Shown here piece by piece: positions 8,076 to 17,372 of a stretch of 64,000 nt of DNA. The notes below the pieces were generated by a model. It was not told the DNA's origin. It did not search any database and saw nothing but the letters and a program-made list of their open reading frames with translations. The translations under genes and the position numbers were made by a program. The stretch comes from Nocardioides marinisabuli (GTDB taxonomy: Bacteria > Actinomycetota > Actinomycetes > Propionibacteriales > Nocardioidaceae). The DNA is taken from contig NZ_CP059163.1 of the NCBI RefSeq assembly GCF_013466785.1, positions 3,286,001-3,350,000 on the forward strand, written 5' to 3'. The number at the start of each line of letters is the position of its first letter. The first letter of the stretch is position 1.

Positions 8076-8737
8076 GCGCCGACCTCCACCGGGAGCGCGT
8101 GAGTACGCCACTCCAGCATCCCGTCCTCCAAGCGGCGGGCGTGGATCCCTTCAGTCGCCAGCAACCGGACTGCATCGTGCGCAAGCACGCAATAGGCGCC
8201 CCGACAGTAGGTGATCACGTTGCCGGCGGACCGCAGTTCGGCCACAGCGTTAGTCAGCTCCCCGAACGGGAGGCTGCGGGCGCCCGGGATATGGCCCGCG
8301 GCGTACTCCTCCGACGGCCGGACGTCTAGCACCGCGGCTTGGCCACCCTCGAGTAGTTCGAGCAGCTCTTGCCGAGTCACGATGTCGACCTCACCTGAGC
8401 CTGGAACGCCAAGGTAGGCCGCCAACGCCTGCTCCACATCGGCCGACCGCGTCCGTGCGACGGTCAGCATTGCGCCGTACAGCGCCACCACGTCATCGCC
8501 CGCCAGTCGGTAATAGACGCGCGTACCGTCCCTACGCGTCCGCACCAGGTTCGAGGACTTCAACACCTGGAGGTGAGCCGACACCGTGCTGACCCCCATG
8601 TCGGCTGCACGGGCCAAGCCCTCGACCGTACGCTCCCCTTGAGCGAGCAGGTCCACCAACTCGAGGCGCTTGGGGCTACCGAACGCCTTACCGACCACTG
8701 CCAGCTCGGCAAACAACCCGTCCTTCGCGTCGCTCAT
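8072..8737 (-). CDS. ArsR-family regulator fused to a rhodanese domain (221 aa)
   Basis: Residues about 10-85 form an ArsR winged helix (SPKRLELVDLL, then the recognition helix VSTVSAHLQVLKSS and the wing RTRRDGTRVYYRL). Residues about 118-215 form a rhodanese domain with C178 in the loop CRGAYC and a second Cys at 183. This architecture is known in sulfur-responsive regulators and suggests direct sensing of sulfane sulfur. I use the ATG at 8737, six bases after a GGAGG; an upstream TTG would consume the ribosome site. It heads the CPVC, DsbA, CcdA operon and presumably regulates it. Confidence 0.9.
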   Translation of the reverse strand: MSDAKDGLFAELAVVGKAFGSPKRLELVDLLAQGERTVEGLARAADMGVSTVSAHLQVLKSSNLVRTRRDGTRVYYRLAGDDVVALYGAMLTVARTRSADVEQALAAYLGVPGSGEVDIVTRQELLELLEGGQAAVLDVRPSEEYAAGHIPGARSLPFGELTNAVAELRSAGNVITYCRGAYCVLAHDAVRLLATEGIHARRLEDGMLEWRTHALPVEVGA

Positions 8738-8741
8738 CCAA

Positions 8742-8763
8742 TCCTCCAAAGATCATTGGAGGA
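8742..8763. promoter_or_regulatory. Inverted repeat upstream of the ArsR-rhodanese gene
   Basis: Perfect 8-bp arms TCCTCCAA (8742-8749) and TTGGAGGA (8756-8763) with a 6-bp spacer. One arm contains the ribosome site of the ArsR-rhodanese gene. It is well placed as the autoregulatory operator; as RNA it could also mask the ribosome site. Confidence 0.55.
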
Positions 8764-9167
8764 GGAGCGTAGCGGACGCTGGCTCGCCTCAATGCGGGCA
8801 CCCCGACCAGCCGCCCGTAGCCGATCTCCGCGAGTGCGAGCACGAAGATGATGGAGGGTCGTGCGACGCGCCCCTGCTAGCCCTCCGGCTTTGCTCGCTC
8901 GCAACGAGGCAGTGACGCAACGAGGACCCCGGCGACGCCGGGGCCCTCGTTCGTCGAGCGGTGAGTTCGAGCAATACCTAAGAAGTGACTACAGGTCGTA
9001 GTAGTGACTGACTGACCCATGCTGACCTGCGCAAACTCTAGGAGAACTTGGCTATTTGTGCCACGCTTGTAACGGAGGGCGGTTTCTTCTCGGGCGGCGC
9101 CGGGTTGGCGTCGTCATCGATGGTTGCACCCCGAGGCGCGAATCTAGTTCGAACAGGGTGTCCGCCA
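8764..9167. other. Non-coding stretch with a GC hairpin
   Basis: No credible gene is seen. A strong hairpin lies at 8919-8951: AACGAGG pairs with CCTCGTT and encloses a CCCCGGC-GAC-GCCGGGG core. It may be a terminator or processed structure. The remainder shows only short repeats of GTGACT near 8985-9020. Confidence 0.5.
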
Positions 9168-9713
9168 TCAGAAGGCGGCACCTACGTAGCGTTCGATCAG
9201 TTCTCGCTCGGTGGTGGGGTCGTCCACGGGCCAAGTGATCATGCTGAGTACGACTCGAATGAGCCATTCGGCGCCGAGATCGTGTTCTTCGCCGAGGTCC
9301 ATCAGAGACGCAGCGAGACGGTTCAGCATTTCGGAGTGGGTGAAGTAGGTGTCGTCGAAAGCCGGGGGTGACTTGACGAACTCAGCCAGGGTGCGGTCGC
9401 TGCGAATCGCTTGGACTCCGGCAAGGATCGACTCGATGACCAGTTGTTTGCCCTGCATCCCGCGAGTCTGCGTTCGCACCTGTTCGACCACGGTAGTCGC
9501 GGCTAGGCCTACCAGTGTGTCCACAAGGCTGCGCTTGTTGCCCACGAACCGGTAGACGGTCGCGCGTGAGCACCCTGCTCTGCGGGCGACCTCTTCCAAG
9601 CTGAACGTCTTGGGACCGCGCTCGCGCAGGACGTCGCTGCCGGCTGCGTAGATGCGTTCCAGGGCGGCTTCCCTTCGACTGCCAGGAATGAGCCATGCGT
9701 CGGAATCTGGCAT
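9168..9713 (-). CDS. TetR-family transcriptional regulator (181 aa)
   Basis: N-terminal TetR helix-turn-helix with the pattern FSLEEVARRAGCSRATVYRFVGNKRSLVDTLV at about residues 35-66, followed by an unassigned helical ligand domain. The chosen ATG at 9713 begins MPDSD; an earlier in-frame start would run into the palindrome at 9743. The gene is divergent from the P450 at 9936 with that palindrome between them, so it probably represses itself and the P450. The ligand is unknown. Confidence 0.88.
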   Translation of the reverse strand: MPDSDAWLIPGSRREAALERIYAAGSDVLRERGPKTFSLEEVARRAGCSRATVYRFVGNKRSLVDTLVGLAATTVVEQVRTQTRGMQGKQLVIESILAGVQAIRSDRTLAEFVKSPPAFDDTYFTHSEMLNRLAASLMDLGEEHDLGAEWLIRVVLSMITWPVDDPTTERELIERYVGAAF

Positions 9714-9742
9714 TTTGTACCCTGACGTTACTGAGCGATTTA

Positions 9743-9757
9743 GTCTCACGGTGAGAC
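9743..9757. promoter_or_regulatory. Palindromic operator GTCTCACGGTGAGAC
   Basis: Seven-base arms around one central base, 29 bp upstream of the TetR start. The half-site TGAGAC recurs at 9826-9832, 9862-9867 (inverted) and 9919-9924, the last next to the P450 ribosome site. This fits a multi-site TetR operator region. Confidence 0.6.
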
Positions 9758-9935
9758 GATTGTAAGGCTAGCGAAGACCCCGGTCCCGGGCGGCCTGGTG
9801 GCCTCCAAGAGGCGGCGCGCTTGGTCTGAGACGGCCTCCCGATGACTCGTCCCCGCCAGGCGTCTCAGTCATTCAAGAGGCCTTGTGGGTGCACGTCTCC
9901 GCGGTTGAGGATTGCTCCTGAGACGGAGGATCGTG

Positions 9936-11234
9936 ATGACAACCCGCACACGCACAGACGGTGCCCCTGACCTGTTCAAGGTGGTCGGCACTGCAGCATG
10001 GCTGAACTTCGAGGGTGCCGCGCGCACCGTGATCCGCGGCCGTCGCGGCTGGGTGGGGGCGGTCAATACCGACTACGATCCCTTGGATCCACGGACGGCG
10101 GCCCAGCCGCATGCGGCGTATCGACGCCTTCATGAGACGGGGCGGGTGCACTACAACCCGCGTCGGGCCATGTGGGTCCTCTCGCGCCTCGACGACGTCC
10201 GCGCCACACTGAGAGCCACCGACAAGGTGACCAGCAGTCAGGGGGTCACCCGGTTACGGATCCAGGCGCCGCTCGTCGTCCTCACTGACGGCGAGGAGCA
10301 CGCCCGGCTACGCAAGCAGATACAGCCCATGTTCACCACAGGTGCGATGGCCTCCTGGCGCGCGATGGCGGAGAAGCTGGCCTCCGAGATGGTCGACGAA
10401 CTCGTGCGTGCTCCCGGCTCGGACGTGATGACGACACTGGCCACTCCGCTACCGATGAGCCTGATCGCTCACATCATGGGTGTCTCCGATGGCGACTTCG
10501 ACGACTTCCGCCGATGGTCGGAGACGACGGTGCGCATCATGGACGCGAATGCGACGCCGCTGGGCATCCGGCACGCACGAGATGCCGCGACAGGCCTGGC
10601 GTCCCTGCGGCGGTACTTCACCGAGCAGTTCGACGCTGGGAGGATTCGGGAGTCTGACTCGGCTCTCGGTCGACTCATGAACCACAGTGAGAACGGTGCT
10701 CTCACCGGCAACGACCTGTTCATGATCGCGATGCTGCTCCTCGTGGCTGGTAACGAGACCACGACGAACCTGCTGGGCGGGATGTTCGAGACGTTTGCTC
10801 GCAATCCGGAGGAGTACGACCGCGTTCGACAGGATCCTGGTCTGGTCCCGATGGCGATCGAGGAACACCTGCGGTTCTCCAGCCCCATCCAGAATCTGTA
10901 CCGCTACACGCGCGCTGACTACGACATCGCCGGTGTCACCATCCCGCGAGGGTCCAGGGTGTTGCTGTCCTTCGGTGCTGCGAATCGGGACCCCGAGGCG
11001 TTCGAGGAGCCCGACACCTATCGGGCTGACCGCAACCCCAGGATGCACGTCGGGTTCGGGCACGGCGCACACCTGTGCGTCGGAGCACCGCTCGCTCGGA
11101 TGGAGGCCCATGTCGTGCTCACCGAGCTCCTCGGTCGCGTCTCGAGGATCGAGCTGTCCGGTGACCCGACATGGTCGACCAACAGCTCGTTGCGCGGGCC
11201 CACCAGACTCCCCGTTCGACTGGTCACCACGTGA
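9936..11234 (+). CDS. Cytochrome P450 (432 aa), CYP family not assigned
   Basis: A full-length bacterial P450. The I-helix oxygen-binding motif is AGNETT, the ExxR motif is in EEHLR, and the heme loop is GFGHGAHLCVG with the ligand Cys at about residue 380. The ATG at 9936 is preceded by GGAGGA; an upstream ATG at 9912 has none. It needs electrons from a ferredoxin, and the only one in the window is at 12461. It is divergent from a TetR gene and next to the CYP153 system, so a role in oxidising the same class of lipophilic substrate is likely but unproven. Confidence 0.9.
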   Translation: MTTRTRTDGAPDLFKVVGTAAWLNFEGAARTVIRGRRGWVGAVNTDYDPLDPRTAAQPHAAYRRLHETGRVHYNPRRAMWVLSRLDDVRATLRATDKVTSSQGVTRLRIQAPLVVLTDGEEHARLRKQIQPMFTTGAMASWRAMAEKLASEMVDELVRAPGSDVMTTLATPLPMSLIAHIMGVSDGDFDDFRRWSETTVRIMDANATPLGIRHARDAATGLASLRRYFTEQFDAGRIRESDSALGRLMNHSENGALTGNDLFMIAMLLLVAGNETTTNLLGGMFETFARNPEEYDRVRQDPGLVPMAIEEHLRFSSPIQNLYRYTRADYDIAGVTIPRGSRVLLSFGAANRDPEAFEEPDTYRADRNPRMHVGFGHGAHLCVGAPLARMEAHVVLTELLGRVSRIELSGDPTWSTNSSLRGPTRLPVRLVTT

Positions 11235-11303
11235 TGCGCCTCGCCTGTCGCCGCTTCGCGGATAGCCCGCTCCGGTCGTAGACGTGGCGCCGAGTGCGCC
11301 GAG

Positions 11304-12356
11304 CTAAGGGCGGCCGCTCCCGCTCAGGACGGCCGACCCCCCTGGTCCGAGGCGCCCCACGTTGCGGAACTCGCTCGGCGACTGCCCGGTCCAGCGCTTG
11401 AAGGCGTGGGAGAAGTTCCCAGGATCGCCATAGCCGAGATCGACCGCGATCTGACTGATCGTCAGGGAGTGGTCGAGAAGCAGCACGATGGCTCTCTCGC
11501 GCAGCAGGGACTGTCGGACCTGACGGAATGTCGTGCCCTCGTCCTCGAGCCGTCTCTTCATGGTGCTGGTGGAGACGTCGAGGAGTGCGGCGATGTCCCG
11601 GCTGCTCGACCGTCCTGGGTCCTGCTCGAGCAGTCGTCGCACCCGCTCCGTCACGCTGGTGGCACTGGTACTGCGGTCGAGCATGCGGCGCAGCTCGGCG
11701 ATGGCCAAGCCGTAGGCGACCGGGTCCGGGAACCGGCAGCGGACACGAAGGGCCTCGGCCGGCACGTCGATGAAGGACGTGTGCGCGTCGAAGTCCAACC
11801 GTTCGCTCATCAGGTCGGTGCGAGTCTCCACAACTCCGGGGGCAGGCCATGCCAGCTGCAACGTCACCCCTGGTAGCGGGCCGGCCAGCAGGTCGAGTAG
11901 TCGAAGCAGCGCCGCACCACCGTAGGTGATGACCAGGCAGTCGAGATCGGGATCGCCGGTCTGACCGCTCAGCCCCACTGTCAAGCCGTGCTCGCCCGGG
12001 TGGAAGTGAGGGCGAAGAGCGCCGGAGATCACGGGCAGATACCCCAGCAACTGGAAGATCTCGTCCACCGAGCCAGCGCTGACCAAGGGCAGGCTCAGCG
12101 GGCCGAACGAGGTCAGCTGGGCCTTCTCGGCGAAAGCGAGCCCGAGGTAGGTAGCACCGTCGGGGTCGAGGTCCGGGTAGACCTCGCGGAACCATCGGAT
12201 GGGCACTTGCCGGTCGCGCTGTACCAGCTCGACCTCCGAAGTGCCCTGGAGTTCGATGATCCGACGGAAGTGCGCGACGGCGCTGGGCTCAAGCGCGTCG
12301 CTGTTGAGGAGCTGGACGAACGCCAGCGGAGGCACGCCGGGTTCGGGAACTCTCAC
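11304..12356 (-). CDS. AraC-family regulator with Arabinose_bd/OruR-type N-terminal domain (350 aa)
   Basis: The N-terminal 200 residues match the ligand-binding type found in OruR/ArgR-like AraC proteins. The C-terminal AraC helix-turn-helix pair is clear (DIAALLDVSTSTMKRRL and ISQIAVDLGYGDPGNFSHAFKRWTGQSPSEFR). The GTG start at 12356 follows GGAGGT. It is divergent from the ferredoxin-CYP153-reductase operon. CYP153 operons in Mycobacterium and related bacteria are typically controlled by an adjacent AraC activator, so it is the likely alkane- or alcohol-responsive activator here. Confidence 0.88.
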   Translation of the reverse strand: MRVPEPGVPPLAFVQLLNSDALEPSAVAHFRRIIELQGTSEVELVQRDRQVPIRWFREVYPDLDPDGATYLGLAFAEKAQLTSFGPLSLPLVSAGSVDEIFQLLGYLPVISGALRPHFHPGEHGLTVGLSGQTGDPDLDCLVITYGGAALLRLLDLLAGPLPGVTLQLAWPAPGVVETRTDLMSERLDFDAHTSFIDVPAEALRVRCRFPDPVAYGLAIAELRRMLDRSTSATSVTERVRRLLEQDPGRSSSRDIAALLDVSTSTMKRRLEDEGTTFRQVRQSLLRERAIVLLLDHSLTISQIAVDLGYGDPGNFSHAFKRWTGQSPSEFRNVGRLGPGGSAVLSGSGRP

Positions 12357-12460
12357 TGCACCTCCTGAGCCGAAATCACAATATATTGACGTAGGTGACC
12401 ATAGCCACAGCCTGACGGGGAGACACAGGATTGAGGGCCGGTCTACCAAGGAGTTTCTTC

Positions 12461-12781
12461 ATGTCCGTTGTCACCTTCATCTCCCACGACGGGGAGAAGC
12501 ACGAGACACCGCTGGAAGAGGGTGTCTCGCTGATGCAGGTCGCCGTCGACAACATGGTTCCTGGAATCGACGGGGACTGCGGCGGCGAAGCCGCCTGCGG
12601 TACGTGCCACGTGGTCGTCGAGGACGGATGGATCGACCAGGTCGGCCGTTCGGGTCCCGTGGAGGAAGAGATGCTCGCCATGAACCCCGAGCGCGAGCCG
12701 AATTCCCGGTTGTCGTGCCAGATGCGGTTGAGCGACAGCCTGGACGGCCTCGTCGTCCGGCTCCCCGAGTTCCAGCTGTGA
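12461..12781 (+). CDS. Adrenodoxin/putidaredoxin-type [2Fe-2S] ferredoxin (106 aa)
   Basis: Cluster ligands are C40, C46, C49 and C86, in the C-x5-C-x2-C pattern plus a distant Cys. The length is typical of P450-partner ferredoxins. The ATG has AAGGAG nine bases upstream; an earlier ATG at 12431 would place the ribosome site inside the gene. It passes electrons from the reductase at 14201 to the CYP153 encoded 22 bp downstream. Confidence 0.95.
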   Translation: MSVVTFISHDGEKHETPLEEGVSLMQVAVDNMVPGIDGDCGGEAACGTCHVVVEDGWIDQVGRSGPVEEEMLAMNPEREPNSRLSCQMRLSDSLDGLVVRLPEFQL

Positions 12782-12803
12782 CTGTCGAGAGGAACATCGC
12801 ACC

Positions 12804-14204
12804 ATGACGACCCTGACCACCGTGACCGACGCCATGACCGAGCGAGCTCAGTCCATCGTCCCCATGAGCATGCAGATCCGCGGGGCGCACCTGTACGACC
12901 GGGCGCGTCGCTTCGTGACCCGTACCAACGGGCAGAAGATCTTCGTCGAGAAGCCGATCCCCCCCGTGGAGGAGGTTGCCCTGGTCGACATCGACCTGAG
13001 CAACCCGTTCCTCTATCGGCAGGGCAAGTGGCAGTCGTACTTCGAGCGGGTGCGCAACGAGGCTCCCGTCCACTTCCAGGCCAACAGCCCGTTCGGTCCC
13101 TTCTGGTCGGTCACCCGCCACGCTGACATCATCGCGGTCGACAAGGACCATGAGACGTTCTCGGCTGAGCCGTTCATCATCATCGGCGAGCCGCCGCGGT
13201 TCATGGATGTCGCCATGTTCATCGCCATGGACCCGCCCAAGCACGACCGGCAGCGCGCCGCCGTCCAGGGCGTCGTGGCTCCGAAGAACCTGCGCGAGAT
13301 GGAGAGCCTGATCCGCTCGCGGGTCCAAGAGGTGCTGGACGACCTCCCGATCGGTGAGCCCTTCAACTGGGTCGACCGCGTCTCCATCGAGCTGACTGCG
13401 CGGATGTTGGCGACACTGCTGGACTTCCCCTACGAGCAGCGCCGCAAGCTCGTCGAGTGGTCGGACCTGGCCAGCTCCATGGAGCAGGCCAACGGCGGCC
13501 CCTCGGACAACGACGAGGTGTTCCGCGGATTCGTCGACGCAGCGCAGGGGCTGAGTGCTCTGTGGCGCGACAAGGAGGCGCGGCTGGCGGGGGGAGAAGA
13601 GCCTGGCTTCGACCTGATCACGATGCTGCAGCGCAACGAGGACACCAAGGACCTCATCGATCGTCCCATGGAGTTCCTGGGCAACCTCGTCCTGCTCATC
13701 GTGGGTGGCAACGACACGACGCGGAACTCCATGAGCGGTGGGATCCTCGCCATGAACCGGTTCCCGGACCAGTTCGAGAAGCTCAAGGCCAACCCGGACC
13801 TCATCCCCAATGCGGTCTCGGAGATCATCCGGTGGCAGACACCTCTGGCCTACATGCGGCGGGTCGCCAAGAAGGACACGGTGCTCAACGGACAGTTCAT
13901 CCGCAAGGGCGACAAGGTCGTCATGTGGTACGCCTCGGGCAACCGTGACGAGCGAGTCTTCGACCGGCCCGACGACCTGATCATCGACCGCAGCAACGCA
14001 CGCAACCACATCTCCTTCGGCTTCGGAGTCCACCGCTGCATGGGCAACCGGCTGGCGGAGATGCAGCTCAAGATCCTCTGGGAGGAGCTGCTGCCGCGCT
14101 TCGAGAAGATCGAGGTCGTCGAAGAGCCTGAGTACGTCCAGTCCAACTTCGTGCGCGGCATCAGCAGGCTGATGGTCACCCTGACGCCGAAGACCCAGGC
14201 GTGA
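12804..14204 (+). CDS. CYP153-family alkane/fatty-acid terminal hydroxylase P450 (466 aa)
   Basis: Sequence landmarks match what I know of CYP153 proteins: MFIAMDPPKHDRQR, the I-helix LLIVGGNDTTRNSMSGG, SEIIRWQTPL, GDKVVMWYASGNRD and the heme loop FGFGVHRCMGNRLAE with Cys near residue 412. CYP153 enzymes hydroxylate the terminal carbon of medium-chain alkanes, alicyclics or terpenoids in the cytoplasm. It sits between its ferredoxin and reductase genes, and its TGA overlaps the GTG of the reductase. The N-terminus is about 45 residues longer than the shortest CYP153s. Family assignment is from memory of conserved motifs, not from a search. Confidence 0.9.
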   Translation: MTTLTTVTDAMTERAQSIVPMSMQIRGAHLYDRARRFVTRTNGQKIFVEKPIPPVEEVALVDIDLSNPFLYRQGKWQSYFERVRNEAPVHFQANSPFGPFWSVTRHADIIAVDKDHETFSAEPFIIIGEPPRFMDVAMFIAMDPPKHDRQRAAVQGVVAPKNLREMESLIRSRVQEVLDDLPIGEPFNWVDRVSIELTARMLATLLDFPYEQRRKLVEWSDLASSMEQANGGPSDNDEVFRGFVDAAQGLSALWRDKEARLAGGEEPGFDLITMLQRNEDTKDLIDRPMEFLGNLVLLIVGGNDTTRNSMSGGILAMNRFPDQFEKLKANPDLIPNAVSEIIRWQTPLAYMRRVAKKDTVLNGQFIRKGDKVVMWYASGNRDERVFDRPDDLIIDRSNARNHISFGFGVHRCMGNRLAEMQLKILWEELLPRFEKIEVVEEPEYVQSNFVRGISRLMVTLTPKTQA

Positions 14205-15406
14205 CCGAGGGGAGGGCGCTGGTCGTTGGCGCCAGCCACGCCGGTGTCCAGGTGGCCGCCGGCCTGCGGCAGCAGGGCTGGTCAGGAGAGGTCGTCGTGG
14301 TCGGCGACGAGCCAGCGCTGCCCTACCACCGTCCTCCCCTCTCCAAGGCCTACCTCGCCGGCACGAGCAGCCTGCAAGACCTCGCTCTGCGCAAGGCGGA
14401 GTTCTACGCCAAGCACGACATCCGCCTGGTGCAGTCGACGGTCACGCAGGTCGATCGTGCCGCGCAGCAGGTGGGGCTGAACGACGGCACCACGATGGGC
14501 TACACCCATCTCGCCCTGTGCACGGGTGGCCGGGTGCGCACCCTGGACGTGTCCGGTATCGACCTGCCCGGGGTGTTCTACCTTCGGACCTTCGCAGACG
14601 TCGAGTCGATCCGGGCCTTGGCGGCTTCCGGCAGCCACGCCGTCATCGTGGGCGGCGGGTACGTCGGCTTGGAGACAGCCGCGTCCCTGCGCGCTCTCGG
14701 CCTGGACGTGACAGTCCTGGAGGCCGCCGAGCGCGTGCTCGAGCGGGTCACAGCACCCGAGGTCTCGGCGTTCTACGAGCGGGTCCACCGCGACGCCGGC
14801 GTCGTGATCCGGACGGGCGCCCAGGTCAGCGCCATGGCCGGCGACCAACGCGTGCGTGAGGTGGTCCTGCGGGGTGGTGAGCGGATCCCGGCCGATCTCG
14901 TCGTCGTCGGGGTGGGCTTGGTTCCCAACACCGAGCTGGCAGCCGAGGCTGGCCTGTACGTCGAGAACGGGATCGTGATCGACGACCTGGCTCGCACCAG
15001 CGACCCCCGCATTGTCGCCGCCGGCGACTGTGCCAGTCACCGGATGGCTCGCTACGACCGCCTCGTGAGGTTGGAGTCCGTGCCCAGCGCCGGGGAGCAG
15101 GCGAAGACGGCCGCCGCGACACTGTGCGGCAAGGAGAGGCCGATCGCAGCGCTGCCTTGGTTCTGGTCCGACCAGTACGACCTCAAGCTGCAGATCGCGG
15201 GGTTGAATCTCGGCTACGACGAGCTTGTGCTGAGCGGCGACCCCTCTCGAGATCGCGACTTCACCTGCTACTACCTCCAGCAGGGACGGCTACTGGCCGC
15301 GGACTGCGTGAACCGACCGCGGGACTTCCTGAAGGCCAAGCAGCTGATCAGCCAGGGCCTCGGGGTCGACCGAGCCCAGCTCGAATCTGCCGCGGCCGCA
15401 TCCTGA
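14201..15406 (+). CDS. FAD/NAD-dependent ferredoxin reductase (401 aa)
   Basis: Rieske-type/putidaredoxin reductase fold with the FAD motif GASHAGVQVA near the N-terminus, RPPLSKAYL, the NAD motif GGGYVGLETA in the middle, and the second FAD motif VAAGDCASH. It oxidises NAD(P)H and reduces the [2Fe-2S] ferredoxin encoded upstream. It starts at a GTG overlapping the P450 stop (GTGA), so the ferredoxin, P450 and reductase form a three-gene class I P450 system. Confidence 0.95.
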   Translation: MTEGRALVVGASHAGVQVAAGLRQQGWSGEVVVVGDEPALPYHRPPLSKAYLAGTSSLQDLALRKAEFYAKHDIRLVQSTVTQVDRAAQQVGLNDGTTMGYTHLALCTGGRVRTLDVSGIDLPGVFYLRTFADVESIRALAASGSHAVIVGGGYVGLETAASLRALGLDVTVLEAAERVLERVTAPEVSAFYERVHRDAGVVIRTGAQVSAMAGDQRVREVVLRGGERIPADLVVVGVGLVPNTELAAEAGLYVENGIVIDDLARTSDPRIVAAGDCASHRMARYDRLVRLESVPSAGEQAKTAAATLCGKERPIAALPWFWSDQYDLKLQIAGLNLGYDELVLSGDPSRDRDFTCYYLQQGRLLAADCVNRPRDFLKAKQLISQGLGVDRAQLESAAAAS

Positions 15407-15500
15407 CGACCCCTGTCCCCCGTCTTCCGGGTCCACCCGACGCGCTGGCCGACCGGCCGCGTCCCTGCCCCCGAACAGCTTCGATACCCAAGGAACCCCC

Positions 15501-17129
15501 ATGCAGAGCACCATGATGAACGTCCCCCTCACCACCGCCGCTATCCTGCGGCACGGTTCGCGCGTGCACCCCACGGCCCGTGTCCGGACGATGCAGCCGG
15601 ACGGCTCGGTCAAGGTCGGCACCTTCGCGGACGTCGCTCGCCGCTCGGCGCAGCTGGCTCACGCCCTGCGCGACTGCGGCGTCACGGGCGACGAGCGGGT
15701 GGCGACCCTGATGTGGAACAACCAGGAGCACGTCGAGGCGTACTGTGCAGTGCCCTCGATGGGCGCGGTCCTGCACACTCTCAATCCCCGCTTGACCCCT
15801 GAGCAGCTGATCTACATCGCCAACCATGCCGACGACCGGGTGGTCATCGTCGACGGCACGCTGGCTCCCCTTCTGGGGGCGGTCCTGCCGCACCTCGCCG
15901 GAGTGCGCACGGTCGTGGTGACGGGCGCCGTCGACCTGGCGCCACTGCAGCGTGAGGGCCTCAACGTGGTGGCCTACGAGGAGTTCATCGCCGGCCGGCC
16001 GGAGACGTTCGACTGGCCGGAGCTCGACGAGTTCTCGGCCGCGGCCATGTGCTACACCTCTGGCACGACGGGCAACCCCAAGGGCGTTGCCTACAGCCAC
16101 CGCTCGACGTACCTGCACTCGATGGCGGCATGTGCCGCCGACGGGCTGAGTGTTACCGGTGACGACGCGATCCTGGCAATCGTCCCGATGTTCCACGCCA
16201 ACGCCTGGGGTCTGGTCTACGCAGCGCTGATCGCTGGAGCGGATCTGGTCATGCCTGACAGGTTCCTCCAGGCGGAGCCGTTGGTCCGCCTCATCGCCAG
16301 CGAGCGCCCCACGATCGCCGGCGCGGTGCCGACGATCTGGAACGACGTGCTCCACTACCTCGAGGCCAACCCCGGGTCTGACATCTCCTCGCTGGGGCTG
16401 GTGGCGTGCGGGGGGTCGGCTGTGCCGCTGCACCTGATGCAGATCTTCCAGGAGAAGTACGGCGTGCAGATCGTGCAGGCATGGGGGATGACCGAGACCT
16501 CGCCGCTGGCTGCCATCGCCCGGCCTCCGGCGTCGGTGAGCGAAGAGGAGCACTGGACGCTGCGCGCCTCCCAGGGCAGGCCCGTCGCGGGCGTCGAGCT
16601 GCGGCTGGTGGACGACGAGGGCAACGAGGTACCGCACGACGGTGAGTCGGTCGGGGAGATCCAGGTGCGCGGTCCGTGGATCACCGGGGCGTACGTCGGC
16701 GGTGAGGAGACGGACAAGTTCGACAACGGGTGGCTGCGGACCGGGGACGTCGGTCGCATGGACGATCGCAGCTTCATCACCCTGACCGACCGCACCAAGG
16801 ACGTCATCAAGTCAGGCGGGGAGTGGATCTCGTCGGTGGAGCTCGAGCTGCTGCTCGCCGGTCACCCCGCCGTGCTGGAGGCAACAGTCATCGGTGTGCC
16901 GGACGAGAAGTGGCAGGAGCGCCCTCTCGCGGTGATCGTGACGCGGGAGGGCGCCGACGTGACCCCCTCGCAGCTGAGGGACTTCCTGGACGGCAAGGTG
17001 GCCAAGTGGTGGCTGCCCGAGCGGTGGTGCTTCGTGCCCGAGGTCCCCAAGACCTCGGTTGGTAAGTTCGACAAGAAGGTGCTCCGTGCCCAGCACGCAG
17101 CCGGCGCCCTCACGGTCGTGGATATCTGA
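15501..17129 (+). CDS. Medium/long-chain fatty acyl-CoA ligase (542 aa)
   Basis: ANL superfamily enzyme with the AMP-binding P-loop YTSGTTGNPKG, GWGMTET-like motif AWGMTETSP, the hinge GWLRTGDVG and the C-terminal catalytic Lys motif (PKTSVGKFDKKVLR). It activates a carboxylic acid to acyl-CoA through an acyl-adenylate. It lies 94 bp after the reductase and is probably in the same transcript. The step fits activation of the acid formed after terminal hydroxylation and two dehydrogenations. Confidence 0.92.
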   Translation: MQSTMMNVPLTTAAILRHGSRVHPTARVRTMQPDGSVKVGTFADVARRSAQLAHALRDCGVTGDERVATLMWNNQEHVEAYCAVPSMGAVLHTLNPRLTPEQLIYIANHADDRVVIVDGTLAPLLGAVLPHLAGVRTVVVTGAVDLAPLQREGLNVVAYEEFIAGRPETFDWPELDEFSAAAMCYTSGTTGNPKGVAYSHRSTYLHSMAACAADGLSVTGDDAILAIVPMFHANAWGLVYAALIAGADLVMPDRFLQAEPLVRLIASERPTIAGAVPTIWNDVLHYLEANPGSDISSLGLVACGGSAVPLHLMQIFQEKYGVQIVQAWGMTETSPLAAIARPPASVSEEEHWTLRASQGRPVAGVELRLVDDEGNEVPHDGESVGEIQVRGPWITGAYVGGEETDKFDNGWLRTGDVGRMDDRSFITLTDRTKDVIKSGGEWISSVELELLLAGHPAVLEATVIGVPDEKWQERPLAVIVTREGADVTPSQLRDFLDGKVAKWWLPERWCFVPEVPKTSVGKFDKKVLRAQHAAGALTVVDI

Positions 17130-17372
17130 ACTGCACCCCCTTGGCGGCGAGATCTACGCGAACGTGAATGCGCGGGCGGCCGTCCCCACTCACGCAGCAA
17201 GGGTCTCGGCGACAGATCAGGGCGCTAGCACTGCCGTCAACACCAAGCAGCCACGACCACGGTCTGCCCCGGGTCTACTCATCGCTGCTGTCCTGGAGGC
17301 CGCGTGAGTGAAGCCCATGAGCGCAGGCACCCCGGAGGGCCATGACTCGGTTGGCCGTGACGATAATCCCGG

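Noticed and set aside
12477..14033. 518-codon frame antisense to the ferredoxin and CYP153 genes
   Set aside because: No domain is visible, and the opposite strand encodes clear P450 and ferredoxin motifs.
15348..16637. 429-codon frame antisense to the acyl-CoA ligase
   Set aside because: Same reason: the sense strand carries AMP-binding motifs.
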